From the NCBI RefSeq assembly GCF_000012325.1, contig NC_003910.7:2108001-2172000 (forward strand): a DNA stretch of 64,000 nt, read 5' to 3'. Source of the DNA: Colwellia psychrerythraea 34H (lineage in GTDB: Bacteria; Pseudomonadota; Gammaproteobacteria; Enterobacterales; Alteromonadaceae). Under the pieces are notes generated by a model. It ran no database searches, was not told the DNA's origin, and saw only the letters and a list, made by a program, of their open reading frames with translations. How positions within the stretch are numbered: position 1 is the stretch's first letter; each line of letters starts with the position of its first letter. The translations under genes were made by a program, and so were the position numbers. This document shows positions 8,969 to 17,635 of this stretch, in pieces.

Positions 8969-10174
8969 CTATTTATCAAATCTATTGATTGGAGTTACTG
9001 GTTGAATGTTGAAATTAGTACTATGCCCAGGTTTAATTTTATAGAAAATGACGCGATAAAAGCAAAATAGACTTATCAACAAGCATAAAGTTGCAAGCGT
9101 TAAATAAAAACCGGCTAAACCAAAGATATCCATAATAAAGGAAACAAAGAGGGGACCAAGTGTTGCACCTAACCCTTTAATAATTAATAAACCACCACTT
9201 GCAGACATTACTTGGGATTCATTGAGAAAGTCGTTTGCTAAAGCATTAAATAATGAATAAAGTGTCAGACTTAGCCCCCCAAATACGAAAGCTAGCATGA
9301 CTAAAAGGGAGTAATATTTTACAGTCATCTGCATACTAATTATAGCCACTATTGCTGCAGATAAGGCCACAATAGCAGTCACTACACGTCGATCAGTTAC
9401 ATCTGATAACTTGCCCAGAGGCCATTGTAGCAACACACCACCCATCAAAATAGCAGCAATATAATAGGATATTTCAACAATAGACATTCCTAGTTTGCTA
9501 GCAAACACCGCCCCCATCCCTAACGTAATGGCGTTAACCATACCAGTAATGAATATGCCAACAGTCCCCGCGGGTGTCAGTTTAAAAAGCTGCATTAAAC
9601 TAATTGACTGACATTCCGTTATTTTAGGTGCCGTGATACTACTCATTAATATAGGAATTGCAGCAATACTGACAATAACAGAAATCAATGAGTATAATAC
9701 AAATGACTGAGGTTCACTCACCGACAGCATGAGTTGTCCGCTAGTCATGCCTAAGTTAATGACCATCATATAAATGGAAATTAAACTTCCTCGGTTTTGG
9801 TTATTAGCCGATTGATTTAACCAACTTTCAGAGACTACCCAAATACCTGAGACCGCAAGACCGGTTAAAAACCTCAGTATTGTCCACGAGATAACGTGAA
9901 TATTTAACGAGTGCAATAAAATAGTAATAGAGAGTAACGCGGTCAAGGCCGCGAAAACTCGAACATGACCTACATGGTTAATCGCTTTAATGGTGTTAGC
10001 TGAGCCCACCATAAAACCAAAGAAATATGCCGACATAATAAAGCCAATTTGCTGATTAGAAAACCCCTCAATCGAGGCTCTAATTCCTAATAAAGAGTTT
10101 TGTGAGCCTACTGCTATGCCAATCAACCCGACACCAAAGAGTAAGCTCCATACCGAGCGCAAATTAACTTTCAT
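8969..10174 (-). CDS. MFS transporter, YcaD-like
   Basis: A 401-residue inner-membrane protein with 12 predicted membrane segments. The N-terminal half has the pattern of the YcaD/UMF group: GVGLIGIAVGSQNSLLGIRA, then GFIMSAYFFGFMVGS, and GLAVSGIWVVSESWLN. The cytoplasmic loop after helix 8 carries QWPLGKLSDVTDRR, a typical MFS loop 8-9 motif. It is the last gene of the five-gene operon that begins at 14040, 24 bases after the ArgE-like gene, so it probably imports the pathway substrate or exports a product. Direction and substrate are unknown. Confidence 0.85.
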   Translation of the reverse strand: MKVNLRSVWSLLFGVGLIGIAVGSQNSLLGIRASIEGFSNQQIGFIMSAYFFGFMVGSANTIKAINHVGHVRVFAALTALLSITILLHSLNIHVISWTILRFLTGLAVSGIWVVSESWLNQSANNQNRGSLISIYMMVINLGMTSGQLMLSVSEPQSFVLYSLISVIVSIAAIPILMSSITAPKITECQSISLMQLFKLTPAGTVGIFITGMVNAITLGMGAVFASKLGMSIVEISYYIAAILMGGVLLQWPLGKLSDVTDRRVVTAIVALSAAIVAIISMQMTVKYYSLLVMLAFVFGGLSLTLYSLFNALANDFLNESQVMSASGGLLIIKGLGATLGPLFVSFIMDIFGLAGFYLTLATLCLLISLFCFYRVIFYKIKPGHSTNFNIQPVTPINRFDK

Positions 10175-10198
10175 TATATTTCAATACACTTATTATTA

Positions 10199-11377
10199 TT
10201 ATGATGGCGATAATGCTGTGATCAGTTTATCCATAAAACTTTCCATAGCGAGTACCTGTGCTACCTCAATAAATTCATTAGGTTTATGTGCTTGCTCAAT
10301 GCTGCCAGGGCCACATACCACTGTTGGTATATGTAGAGCATTGGTAAATAATCCGCCTTCAGTACCAAAGGTTATCTTTTTCAAGCCTTTAACTTCCGTT
10401 AGCGTTTGCACAAACTCAACGACTTCTTTCTCTTCTTCAGTAAACATACCGGGATAACCAGAAAGCGGTGACATTTCAATGCTACAGTTAGCATCAACTG
10501 CTTTCATTTTTGGCTCAAGTACGTCTTTAGCATAAGCCATTACTTTATCTAGTAAAGGTTGAGGGTCTTGTCCCGGAATATTACGTATTTCAAAATCAAA
10601 CTGGCAATGTTTAGGAACAATATTTAACGCCACGCCACCTTCGACTTTTCCGGTATGCAACGTAGTGTAAGTTACATCAAAGCCTTCTTCAAAAGGTCCA
10701 TTTTCTGCTAACTCACGTGCTAACTCTCGAATGAAAAGTATTAGATCTGCGGCAAAATCAATGGCATTAACACCTAAGTGCGGCAAACTAGAGTGTGCCT
10801 CTAAGCCACTAACTGTTATACGTTGTGCTAATTTACCTTTATGTGCATTAACGACTTGCAAGCTCGTAGGCTCGCCAACAATACACATCGCTGGTTTAAT
10901 TGGCATGCCTGACATCATCTCTACTAAACGCCTAGCACCTACACAGCCAATTTCTTCATCATAAGAAAACGCTAAATGTACTGGGGTTTCAAGTTTTGCT
11001 GCAATCATTTCAGGCAAATAACTTAAAACAATTGCAATAAAGCCTTTCATATCACATGTACCGCGGCCAAATAACATACCGTCTTTGTGCGTTACGCAAA
11101 AAGGGTCGGTATCCCATGCTTGGCCAGTCACAGGTACAACATCAGTATGACCTGACAGCATTACCCCTGATTTATCTTGTGGGCCGATAGTTGCGTATAG
11201 GTTAGCTTTGGTTTTTTCTTCATTAAAAGCTAACTGTGAGCTGATACCGTATTCACTTAAATAATTTTGTATATACTCAATCAAGTCTAAGTTTGATTTA
11301 TAACTGGTAGTATCAAAACTAATTAATTTTTCTATTAACGCCAAACTTTTTGGCGTTTGAAGTTGAGTAATATTCAT
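10199..11377 (-). CDS. M20-family deacylase, acetylornithine deacetylase-like
   Basis: A 392-residue zinc hydrolase of the ArgE group. Metal and catalytic motifs are intact: SGHTDVVPV (His ligand and Asp), GRGTCDMKGF (bridging Asp), SYDEEIGCVGAR (catalytic Glu plus Glu ligand), VGEPT, and the last His in IEQAHKPNEF. The central dimerisation domain begins near KGKLAQRITVSG. Its start overlaps the stop of the DUF1028 gene by one base. No other arginine gene is near, so it is probably not the arginine enzyme but a paralogue that cleaves an N-acyl, N-formyl or N-carbamoyl intermediate made by its operon. That reassignment is inference; the family call is secure. Confidence 0.85.
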   Translation of the reverse strand: MNITQLQTPKSLALIEKLISFDTTSYKSNLDLIEYIQNYLSEYGISSQLAFNEEKTKANLYATIGPQDKSGVMLSGHTDVVPVTGQAWDTDPFCVTHKDGMLFGRGTCDMKGFIAIVLSYLPEMIAAKLETPVHLAFSYDEEIGCVGARRLVEMMSGMPIKPAMCIVGEPTSLQVVNAHKGKLAQRITVSGLEAHSSLPHLGVNAIDFAADLILFIRELARELAENGPFEEGFDVTYTTLHTGKVEGGVALNIVPKHCQFDFEIRNIPGQDPQPLLDKVMAYAKDVLEPKMKAVDANCSIEMSPLSGYPGMFTEEEKEVVEFVQTLTEVKGLKKITFGTEGGLFTNALHIPTVVCGPGSIEQAHKPNEFIEVAQVLAMESFMDKLITALSPS

Positions 11378-12057
11378 TAAGGATCTCCAGGAACACCATA
11401 AGATTCAGATTCAGCAGGATCCACAGCACGGGTAATATAAGCTTGCATCTGTGGATGATACACATTCCATGTATCACGTAGTTTGCTAATTGCTTGGTCA
11501 GGTTTATCTTCCCAATCAACGCGTAAGTCAATTACTGGCCAGTTTGCTTTGTCCGCTACTTTCATGCCTGCTGAATGTATAGGCCCGGCTTCACCGCCAG
11601 CAGCTAAACCCGCTTCAAGTGCGGCAAGTAACCGCTCAGCAAATTCACCTTGAGTCTGTTCAAAAGCAGATACCATCGCTTGTGGTATTGCTGTGCTTTG
11701 AAGCATATTACCCATGGCGGCACAGTTAATACCTTCAGCAGTAGCATGTATTCCCAGTGACTCATCACCAGTGAATACCGCTGTTTTACCATCAAGGTTA
11801 ACTAAACCCAATTGACGCCATTGAATATTTGGCGTGTCAGCAACAATTTTAGCCATCAATTCTTTAGGACTCAAGCCGGACTGAGCCATTGTTAACATCT
11901 GTGGGCCTAGATCAGGATCGGTAATGTTTTGACTTTGTGCTGCGCCTACGCCTGCAGCTACAAATGAACATCTACTGGCAACGCAAATACTCGAAGACGT
12001 GACCACTGTACCAACACGTTTAGTGGTTGGACAAACGGCAATTAGTGAAAATGTCAT
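11377..12057 (-). CDS. DUF1028 family protein (putative Ntn-type hydrolase)
   Basis: A 226-residue member of DUF1028. It starts MTFSLIAVCPTTKRVGTVVT, has SSICVASRCSFVAAGVGAAQSQNITDPDLG, then GAMGNM-like and EAGLAAGGEAGPIHSAGM, all typical. The family resembles Ntn hydrolases (GAVGS-type signatures) but has no agreed function; it is often found beside Rid proteins and M20 hydrolases. Here it sits between such genes, overlapping the deacylase gene by one base and lying 43 bases after the Rid gene. A hydrolytic step on an amide or imine product is a reasonable guess. Confidence 0.85.
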   Translation of the reverse strand: MTFSLIAVCPTTKRVGTVVTSSSICVASRCSFVAAGVGAAQSQNITDPDLGPQMLTMAQSGLSPKELMAKIVADTPNIQWRQLGLVNLDGKTAVFTGDESLGIHATAEGINCAAMGNMLQSTAIPQAMVSAFEQTQGEFAERLLAALEAGLAAGGEAGPIHSAGMKVADKANWPVIDLRVDWEDKPDQAISKLRDTWNVYHPQMQAYITRAVDPAESESYGVPGDP

Positions 12058-12100
12058 GACATTATCTCCATAAAATTAAGTGAATATTTAGTTATGTTGA

Positions 12101-12511
12101 TTATTCAGGAATAACAGCAATAACGTCAATTTCCATCAACCACTCAGGTTGAGCCAAGCCTGAAATAACCAAGCCTGTTGAAATAGGATAAACACCTTTA
12201 AACCATTTTCCTACTTCTTGGTAAACTGGCTCACGATAACGTGGGTCAGTAATATAAGTAGTGGTTTTAACGACATGACTTAGCTCTGAACCAGCTTCTT
12301 CAAGTAACTGTTTAACATTTTTCATTGCTTGTTTAGCTTGTTCTCCCGGGTCACCGAGTCCAACTAAATTACCATTAAAATCTGTTCCGATTTGACCACG
12401 AACATAGATAGTATTTCCGGCTTTAACTGCCTGACAAAGATCATTATCTAAAGTTTGATTTGGGTATGTCTCTTTAGTATTAAACATACGGATTCTTTCA
12501 TGTGTAACCAT
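12101..12511 (-). CDS. Rid-family (YjgF/YER057c/UK114) protein
   Basis: A 136-residue single-domain protein. Family features include YVRGQIGTDFNGNLVGLGDP, EQAKQAMKNVKQLLEEAGS and VVKTTTYITDPRYREPVYQE. In archetypal RidA an Arg in a PxRS motif binds the carboxylate of the 2-aminoacrylate imine; here the equivalent positions read P-I-S-T (109-112), so that Arg is absent. This places it in another Rid subgroup that is linked to specific catabolic pathways rather than general enamine detoxification. It meets the monooxygenase gene at base 12511 with a one-base overlap. Role inferred: hydrolysis or tautomerisation of an unstable imine or enamine made by the monooxygenase. Confidence 0.87.
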   Translation of the reverse strand: MVTHERIRMFNTKETYPNQTLDNDLCQAVKAGNTIYVRGQIGTDFNGNLVGLGDPGEQAKQAMKNVKQLLEEAGSELSHVVKTTTYITDPRYREPVYQEVGKWFKGVYPISTGLVISGLAQPEWLMEIDVIAVIPE

Positions 12512-14040
12512 TATATTTTCCTCTTTAAGTTATCGGCAGTGGTACCTAAAAAAGCCCCATGTCCGCCAGCTATATTTGTTTTCTTTAGTTTGTTTGATTG
12601 AAGTGATTCACTTAAGCCAGCCGCTTGACGCACAAGATCTATAGGCCCGTCAAAATCAAAATGATGATATACCGATGCTAAATGGGCAAAACGCGGTGAT
12701 TGAGCGAATTCTTGAAACGTTAAGCGATGACCAGCGTAATCGGAATTACATAAATCACGAGAATAGGCGAGTAATTTACGTCGATCTTCAGCAGACCATT
12801 GATCATTTAGACTATAAAATTTATCTAGCCATGGCTTAATTTCTTTATGATTAAATGTGTCAAAACTTGGAGTTAAACATACCTGTCCACCACCTAATTC
12901 ACGGGCAATATTGACCATTTCATAAAGTTGAGAACAAGCAAAAACTCGACCAGCATAAAGCAAGGATTGGTTTGGCATGGTTAAGCCTCCTGGGCTTTCT
13001 TCAGCCATCGCTATTGACGATATCAAATGGGCGTCAATACCCTCTCTATAACAGGCCAATTTGGCTAAACGTTCTTGTACTGCAGGTTGATTGTCTGTAC
13101 CCGTTTGTTGAACATTAAGTATTGATGCACCTATTAATAATTCAGCGACTTTCAAGTTACGTTGTATATAAGCAAAAGCTGAATAGCGGTGTAGAGTTGA
13201 GCGGATAAACATTGCTGCTTTAGTATTACGATAAAACAGGACGTTTTCCCATGGGATTTCAACATCATTAAAAACAACTAACGCTTCAACTTCATCAAAT
13301 TTTGTTGCAATTGGATAATCCAAAGGATTTTTACCGGCAAAACCATCTCGGCAAATAATTTTGATACCTGCAGAGCCTAAATCGCAAATAAAGCCTACGG
13401 CATAATCTGAAAATTTTGTATCGGCTGTCCAGTTAGCTATTGTGGGCTTGGTAAAAGCTTGGTTTGCATAAGCTGCAGCCGTTTCAAATTTAGCCCCTCG
13501 AACAACAATACCTCGGTCAGTTTCTCGCACCACATGTAATAACATGTCTGGATCTTGTGCTTGTGGGGGTTTAGAACGATCACCCTTTGGGTCTGTATTA
13601 GCAGTTACGTGGAAAGGGTCATTGATGACAATATTATCGATATGATTTTTGATGTTATCTGCAAACTCAGGGTTTACTTCATTTAAAGCAGTTTGCGCAT
13701 CATACAATGACCACATTTCGCCAGCAGTTTCATCACCCACACGGGTAACAACACCACCAATTTCATTCATCATCACTTCAGTGGCATTTTTCTTATTCCA
13801 CCAGTCTTGTTGGCTGCGAGGTAACTTTAAAGCTATTGCACACTCTTCGCTATTATCTGCTTTATAGGTCATCACATCTTTTGTTGAAGCGCTATGCTGC
13901 ATGTCATAAATTTTCGATCTAACATCTATAATTGGTTTAAAAGCAGGATGAGTAGCAACATCTTTAACCTTATCACCTTCGATATAAACTTCACGGCCAT
14001 CTTTAATCGATTCACGGTACTCTTCACCAGTTCTAATCAT
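12511..14040 (-). CDS. HpaB/PvcC-family FADH2-dependent monooxygenase
   Basis: A 509-residue protein of the 4-hydroxyphenylacetate 3-hydroxylase large-subunit family. It opens MIRTGEEYRESIKDGREVYI, carries the family's DPxxHVTANTDPKGDRSKPP segment near residue 140, FVCDLG-like and NPLDYPIATKFDEVEALVVFNDVEIPWENVLFY in the middle, and ends GGHGAFLGTTADNLKRK. These enzymes use reduced FAD from a separate reductase to hydroxylate phenols or related compounds. No HpaC-type reductase gene is in the window. It is the first gene of the operon with Rid, DUF1028, deacylase and MFS genes, so the substrate is probably not plain 4-hydroxyphenylacetate but a nitrogen-containing compound. Confidence 0.88.
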   Translation of the reverse strand: MIRTGEEYRESIKDGREVYIEGDKVKDVATHPAFKPIIDVRSKIYDMQHSASTKDVMTYKADNSEECAIALKLPRSQQDWWNKKNATEVMMNEIGGVVTRVGDETAGEMWSLYDAQTALNEVNPEFADNIKNHIDNIVINDPFHVTANTDPKGDRSKPPQAQDPDMLLHVVRETDRGIVVRGAKFETAAAYANQAFTKPTIANWTADTKFSDYAVGFICDLGSAGIKIICRDGFAGKNPLDYPIATKFDEVEALVVFNDVEIPWENVLFYRNTKAAMFIRSTLHRYSAFAYIQRNLKVAELLIGASILNVQQTGTDNQPAVQERLAKLACYREGIDAHLISSIAMAEESPGGLTMPNQSLLYAGRVFACSQLYEMVNIARELGGGQVCLTPSFDTFNHKEIKPWLDKFYSLNDQWSAEDRRKLLAYSRDLCNSDYAGHRLTFQEFAQSPRFAHLASVYHHFDFDGPIDLVRQAAGLSESLQSNKLKKTNIAGGHGAFLGTTADNLKRKI

Positions 14041-14622
14041 GTTTGTGTTCCCGTTTAACCTTGTGACTGCTTTTTAATAATTAAATTGAATTTTTATGTC
14101 ATATCGATATTTTATAGCTATTTAAAAATAAATAAAATTTTTAAAATGTATTGATAAGATAAATTTTATCTATACAAATCCATGCTAAAAGACCTTTATA
14201 TATAGCTATTTTATTGTGACGTTTTTGACTACCAATCTGAAAAGTTGATGATTTTAAATATTTTATTAATGTCGATATTGGATAAGTTTTTTTTATTTAA
14301 TCATTAAGTTTATAATATTTTACCAATACAGTTTTTATTAATATGCTTCATTGGCAATCTGAAAAGGGCGATAGAAAACCTTTAAAAAACTTGATAAGTC
14401 AGGCGGAAGATTGCAAGCCAGACAGGACATTTTGGCCCTCTTACCGAGCGTAATACTGTTAGGTGGATAAAGGTGTGAATGTAACGATGTGAAAATACTA
14501 AAGTAACCTAATAAGTCATTTAGTGTTACTCCCAATTGACATCTGGCTCAACAGTCCACTCAATGTGGAAAACATTTTGGCTTAACCATCAGCCCCTGAT
14601 AAAGAAATAATAAGGAAAAAAA
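14041..14622. other. 582-base divergent regulatory region
   Basis: AT-rich DNA between the HpaB operon (minus) and the flavin monooxygenase (plus). The 12-mer CAATCTGAAAAG occurs at 14233-14244 and again in the same orientation at 14355-14366, both within a wider (C/G)CAATCTGAAAAG..GAT context. This could be a paired regulator site. A 65-codon open frame at 14338-14535 (minus) overlaps the second copy, has no recognisable homology and is not called. Confidence 0.4.
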
Positions 14623-15882
14623 ATGACAATTGAAAAAATAGATACGCTTGTTATAGGTGCTGGTCAGGCCGGTGTGGCGATGAGTGAACATTTAAGCAAG
14701 CAGGATGTACCACATCTTGTACTAGAGCGTAACCGTATTGCTGAGCAGTGGCGCACAGGTCGTTGGGATTCATTAGTAGCTAATGGTCCAGCTTGGCACG
14801 ATCGTTTTCCAGGTTTGGAGTTTGAAGAACATGATCCAGACTCTTTTGTACCGAAAGAAAAAATTGCGGATTATCTTGTTGATTACGCCAAAAAGTTTGA
14901 TGCCCCTATCCGTACTGGTATAGAGGTTAAAAATGTAGAGCGTAATACTAACGGTCAAGGCTTTATCATTGAAACTTCTCAAGGCACTATAGAAGCTAAG
15001 CGCGTTGTTTCTGCAACAGGACCTTTCCAAGTACCTGTTATTCCACCTATCGCTAAAAACGAAAAAATTACCCAGATCCATTCTGCAGACTATCGTAACC
15101 CTGAGCAGTTAGAAGACGGTGCAGTATTAGTTGTAGGTGCTGGCTCGTCAGGTGTACAGATTGCTGATGAACTTCAGCGCTCAGGTCGAAAAGTATTCTT
15201 ATCAACTGGGCCACATGATCGTCCACCACGTTCATACCGTAATCGCGACTTCTGTTGGTGGTTAGGTGTCTTAGGTGAGTGGGATCGTGAGTCTCTAGAA
15301 CCAGGAACAGAGCATGTTACTATCGCGGTAACGGGGGCTCATGGTGGTAACGGTACAGTTGATTTTCGTGCACTTGCACATCAAGGGATCACGCTACTTG
15401 GTATGACCAAAGAATTCAATAATGGCAAAGTGACATTCCAAAAAGATCTTAATACTAATGTTGAACGCGGCAATAAAAACTACATGGATTTCCTTGATTC
15501 GGCTGATGCCTACATCGAGCGTAATGGTTTAGATCTTCCAGAAGAACCAACCGCAAGAGACGTGTTATCAGATCCTGAGTGTATGACTAATCCAATTCTT
15601 GAGCTTGATTTAGCTAAAGAAGGAATTACTTCAATTGTTTGGGCAACGGGCTTTGCCTTAGATTACAGCTGGTTAAATGTTGATGCATTTGATGAAAATG
15701 GTAAGCCAGCACATCAACGTGGTGTTTCAACTGAACCGGGTGTTTATTTCGTCGGTCAAGCATGGTTGTCACGTCGTGGTTCTGCTTTCATCTGGGGTGT
15801 TTGGCACGATGCTAAGCATATCGCTGGGCATATTAGCACGCAACGTACATACTCTGCTTATCAAGACGCTTCACAACGTTAA
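14623..15882 (+). CDS. Flavin-containing monooxygenase / CzcO-like FAD-NAD(P) oxidoreductase
   Basis: A 419-residue two-dinucleotide-fold flavoprotein. The FAD Rossmann motif GAGQAG lies at residues 12-17, followed by the ERN-AEQWRTGRWDSL stretch typical of Baeyer-Villiger and N-oxidising monooxygenases. The NAD(P) Rossmann motif GAGSSG lies near residue 178, and an ATGF motif near residue 352 closes the FAD fold (VWATGFALDYSW). The ribosome site is AAGGAAAAA. The gene is divergent from the HpaB operon, with a shared upstream region, and has its own strong terminator. It may do the first oxygenation of the same pathway. Exact reaction unknown. Confidence 0.85.
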   Translation: MTIEKIDTLVIGAGQAGVAMSEHLSKQDVPHLVLERNRIAEQWRTGRWDSLVANGPAWHDRFPGLEFEEHDPDSFVPKEKIADYLVDYAKKFDAPIRTGIEVKNVERNTNGQGFIIETSQGTIEAKRVVSATGPFQVPVIPPIAKNEKITQIHSADYRNPEQLEDGAVLVVGAGSSGVQIADELQRSGRKVFLSTGPHDRPPRSYRNRDFCWWLGVLGEWDRESLEPGTEHVTIAVTGAHGGNGTVDFRALAHQGITLLGMTKEFNNGKVTFQKDLNTNVERGNKNYMDFLDSADAYIERNGLDLPEEPTARDVLSDPECMTNPILELDLAKEGITSIVWATGFALDYSWLNVDAFDENGKPAHQRGVSTEPGVYFVGQAWLSRRGSAFIWGVWHDAKHIAGHISTQRTYSAYQDASQR

Positions 15883-15906
15883 TAAGAACATAAGTAAGTA
15901 ACAACT

Positions 15907-15938
15907 AAAAGGGTAGGCCAACTGGTTTACCCTTTTTT
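15907..15938 (+). terminator. Rho-independent terminator
   Basis: AAAAGGGTA (15907-15915) pairs with TACCCTTTT (15928-15936), inner GGCCAACTGG loop, then a T-run. It lies 25 bases after the flavin monooxygenase stop. Confidence 0.85.
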
Positions 15939-16073
15939 ATAGCAATAAAACTACTCCTTTTGAAAGTTCACTTTAACAATGATAAAAAATACGGCAAAGT
16001 TCCAAGCCACCTTGAATTTCAACATAAGGCTTACAGTGATTTTTACTAATCTGTATCGTCATTAATATCTGAA

Positions 16074-17435
16074 TTACTTTAAATCCTTCATTAAGCGCTT
16101 ATGCACTAAGCGTGTGACAACAAAAACAATACCAATAACAATAGGTACCGCAAAGCCACTCACTAGTTCATGGTTATAGTCAATACCTAGTGTTGGTAAA
16201 GACGTTAACATGGTTTCAAATAATTGCATGCCGTAATAACTTATCGCGGCAACTGATAAGCCTTCAACCGTTTGTTGCAGTCGCATTTGCACATGTGCAC
16301 GGTGGTTCATTGACTTTAATAAGGTTTGATTTTGCTCTTGTAATACCATATCAACGCGTGTGCGCAATAACTCACTAGCGCGGGTGACTCTTCTAGAAAT
16401 ATCTTCTAAGTGGTTCGAAGCCGTTTGGCAGGTTTTAACTGCAGGTGTAATCCTACGCATTAAAAATTCTTGCAAGGTTATATATCCCGGTATTTCTTCT
16501 TCTTTTAGCTCTTCCATCCGTTGTAATGCTACATCGTAATAAGCATTAGTAGCAGAGAAGCGGTAAGTACTTTGACTACGATAGTCTTCCACTTTCGCTG
16601 CTATTTTAGATACTTGTGTAAGTAGCTCCCTATCGCTTTTATCAGTACCCAAAGCTATATAGGTGGTAACTTGTTGCAGTTGTAAATCTAATTGATTAAG
16701 TTCACTATTAATAACTCGAGCTAGTGGTAAACCAAGTGTTGCCATCAACCGGTATGTATCAAGCTGTAATAATTGTTGTGTTAAGCGACCTAGCTGCGCA
16801 GCTGATAAGTCTTGTTGGTATATCAGAAAACGACCAAAACCGTCGTTATGTAATTTAAATGAGCTCCACACTTTCGCCTGTGAATTTACGGGAGCGCTCG
16901 CTATCAAAGACATATTGTCAAAATATTTTTCAACTTTGTGTGTTATCTCTTGATCAATATTTTCAGGTTCAATAATCAAATGCACAGCAGCTATTACTTG
17001 ACCTGGCATTTTTTCGAGCCAATTACTGGGAACATAATCGATAGCATTTTTAATGAAAGGTTGATCCGTTAACGGAGCTTGGTGAATAAAAGTATAAGTG
17101 GAATACTCCAAATGACGCTCCCAACGAAGGCTAAATAAACCAAAATCTTGATAAAAACACGGCATTGATTTCGCTGGAGAATTTACTTGAAATTTATTAC
17201 ATAACAGTGAAATAAATTCATGCTCTTCTTGCTTTAATTTCCCTTGGTGTTGAATTGCTATATGCGTAAGTTGAGCAGGGGAAGATATTGACGGAAAAGG
17301 CCTATTGTGCAATTCGTTATAAAGCTTTTCACGTAATGGATGAGTAGCTATTTTGCTCAATAAAGATGAAGGTAGTACATCACTTTCAGATAATTCATTA
17401 GATATTAATTTAGTTAACAACGCACGACTCTCCAT
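16074..17435 (-). CDS. DUF3422 family membrane-anchored protein
   Basis: A 453-residue protein of the DUF3422 family, recognisable by THPLREKLYNELHNRPFPSI near the N-terminus and a long helical, coiled-coil-rich middle (residues about 230-390, SRRVTRASELLRTRVDMVLQ). Two C-terminal hydrophobic segments (SVAAISYYGMQLFETMLTSL and VSGFAVPIVIGIVFVVTRLV) anchor it in the membrane. No function is established for the family. A decayed partial copy of its 5' end lies at 19811-20000, on the far side of the chemoreceptor gene, showing a former second copy. Confidence 0.85.
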   Translation of the reverse strand: MESRALLTKLISNELSESDVLPSSLLSKIATHPLREKLYNELHNRPFPSISSPAQLTHIAIQHQGKLKQEEHEFISLLCNKFQVNSPAKSMPCFYQDFGLFSLRWERHLEYSTYTFIHQAPLTDQPFIKNAIDYVPSNWLEKMPGQVIAAVHLIIEPENIDQEITHKVEKYFDNMSLIASAPVNSQAKVWSSFKLHNDGFGRFLIYQQDLSAAQLGRLTQQLLQLDTYRLMATLGLPLARVINSELNQLDLQLQQVTTYIALGTDKSDRELLTQVSKIAAKVEDYRSQSTYRFSATNAYYDVALQRMEELKEEEIPGYITLQEFLMRRITPAVKTCQTASNHLEDISRRVTRASELLRTRVDMVLQEQNQTLLKSMNHRAHVQMRLQQTVEGLSVAAISYYGMQLFETMLTSLPTLGIDYNHELVSGFAVPIVIGIVFVVTRLVHKRLMKDLK

Positions 17436-17635
17436 TCTATTTATATTTCTGTTTTATTTGATATATCTGATTTTTCACAGGCTATGTGCGTGGTGAAATT
17501 ATTAGACACTTTAAAAAATTCTTTTGAAAAATACAAAATATCTATACTTCAATGTACAAGCTTTGAAAGCAAACTTACCTAGCTCATGTTAGCCTTAATA
17601 TTTATTCTTAAGTGAATATAATAGAGGAAGAGGTT

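Noticed and set aside
14338..14535. 65-codon minus-strand open frame
   Set aside because: No recognised homology or ribosome site; it lies in a promoter region with a regulatory-looking direct repeat.
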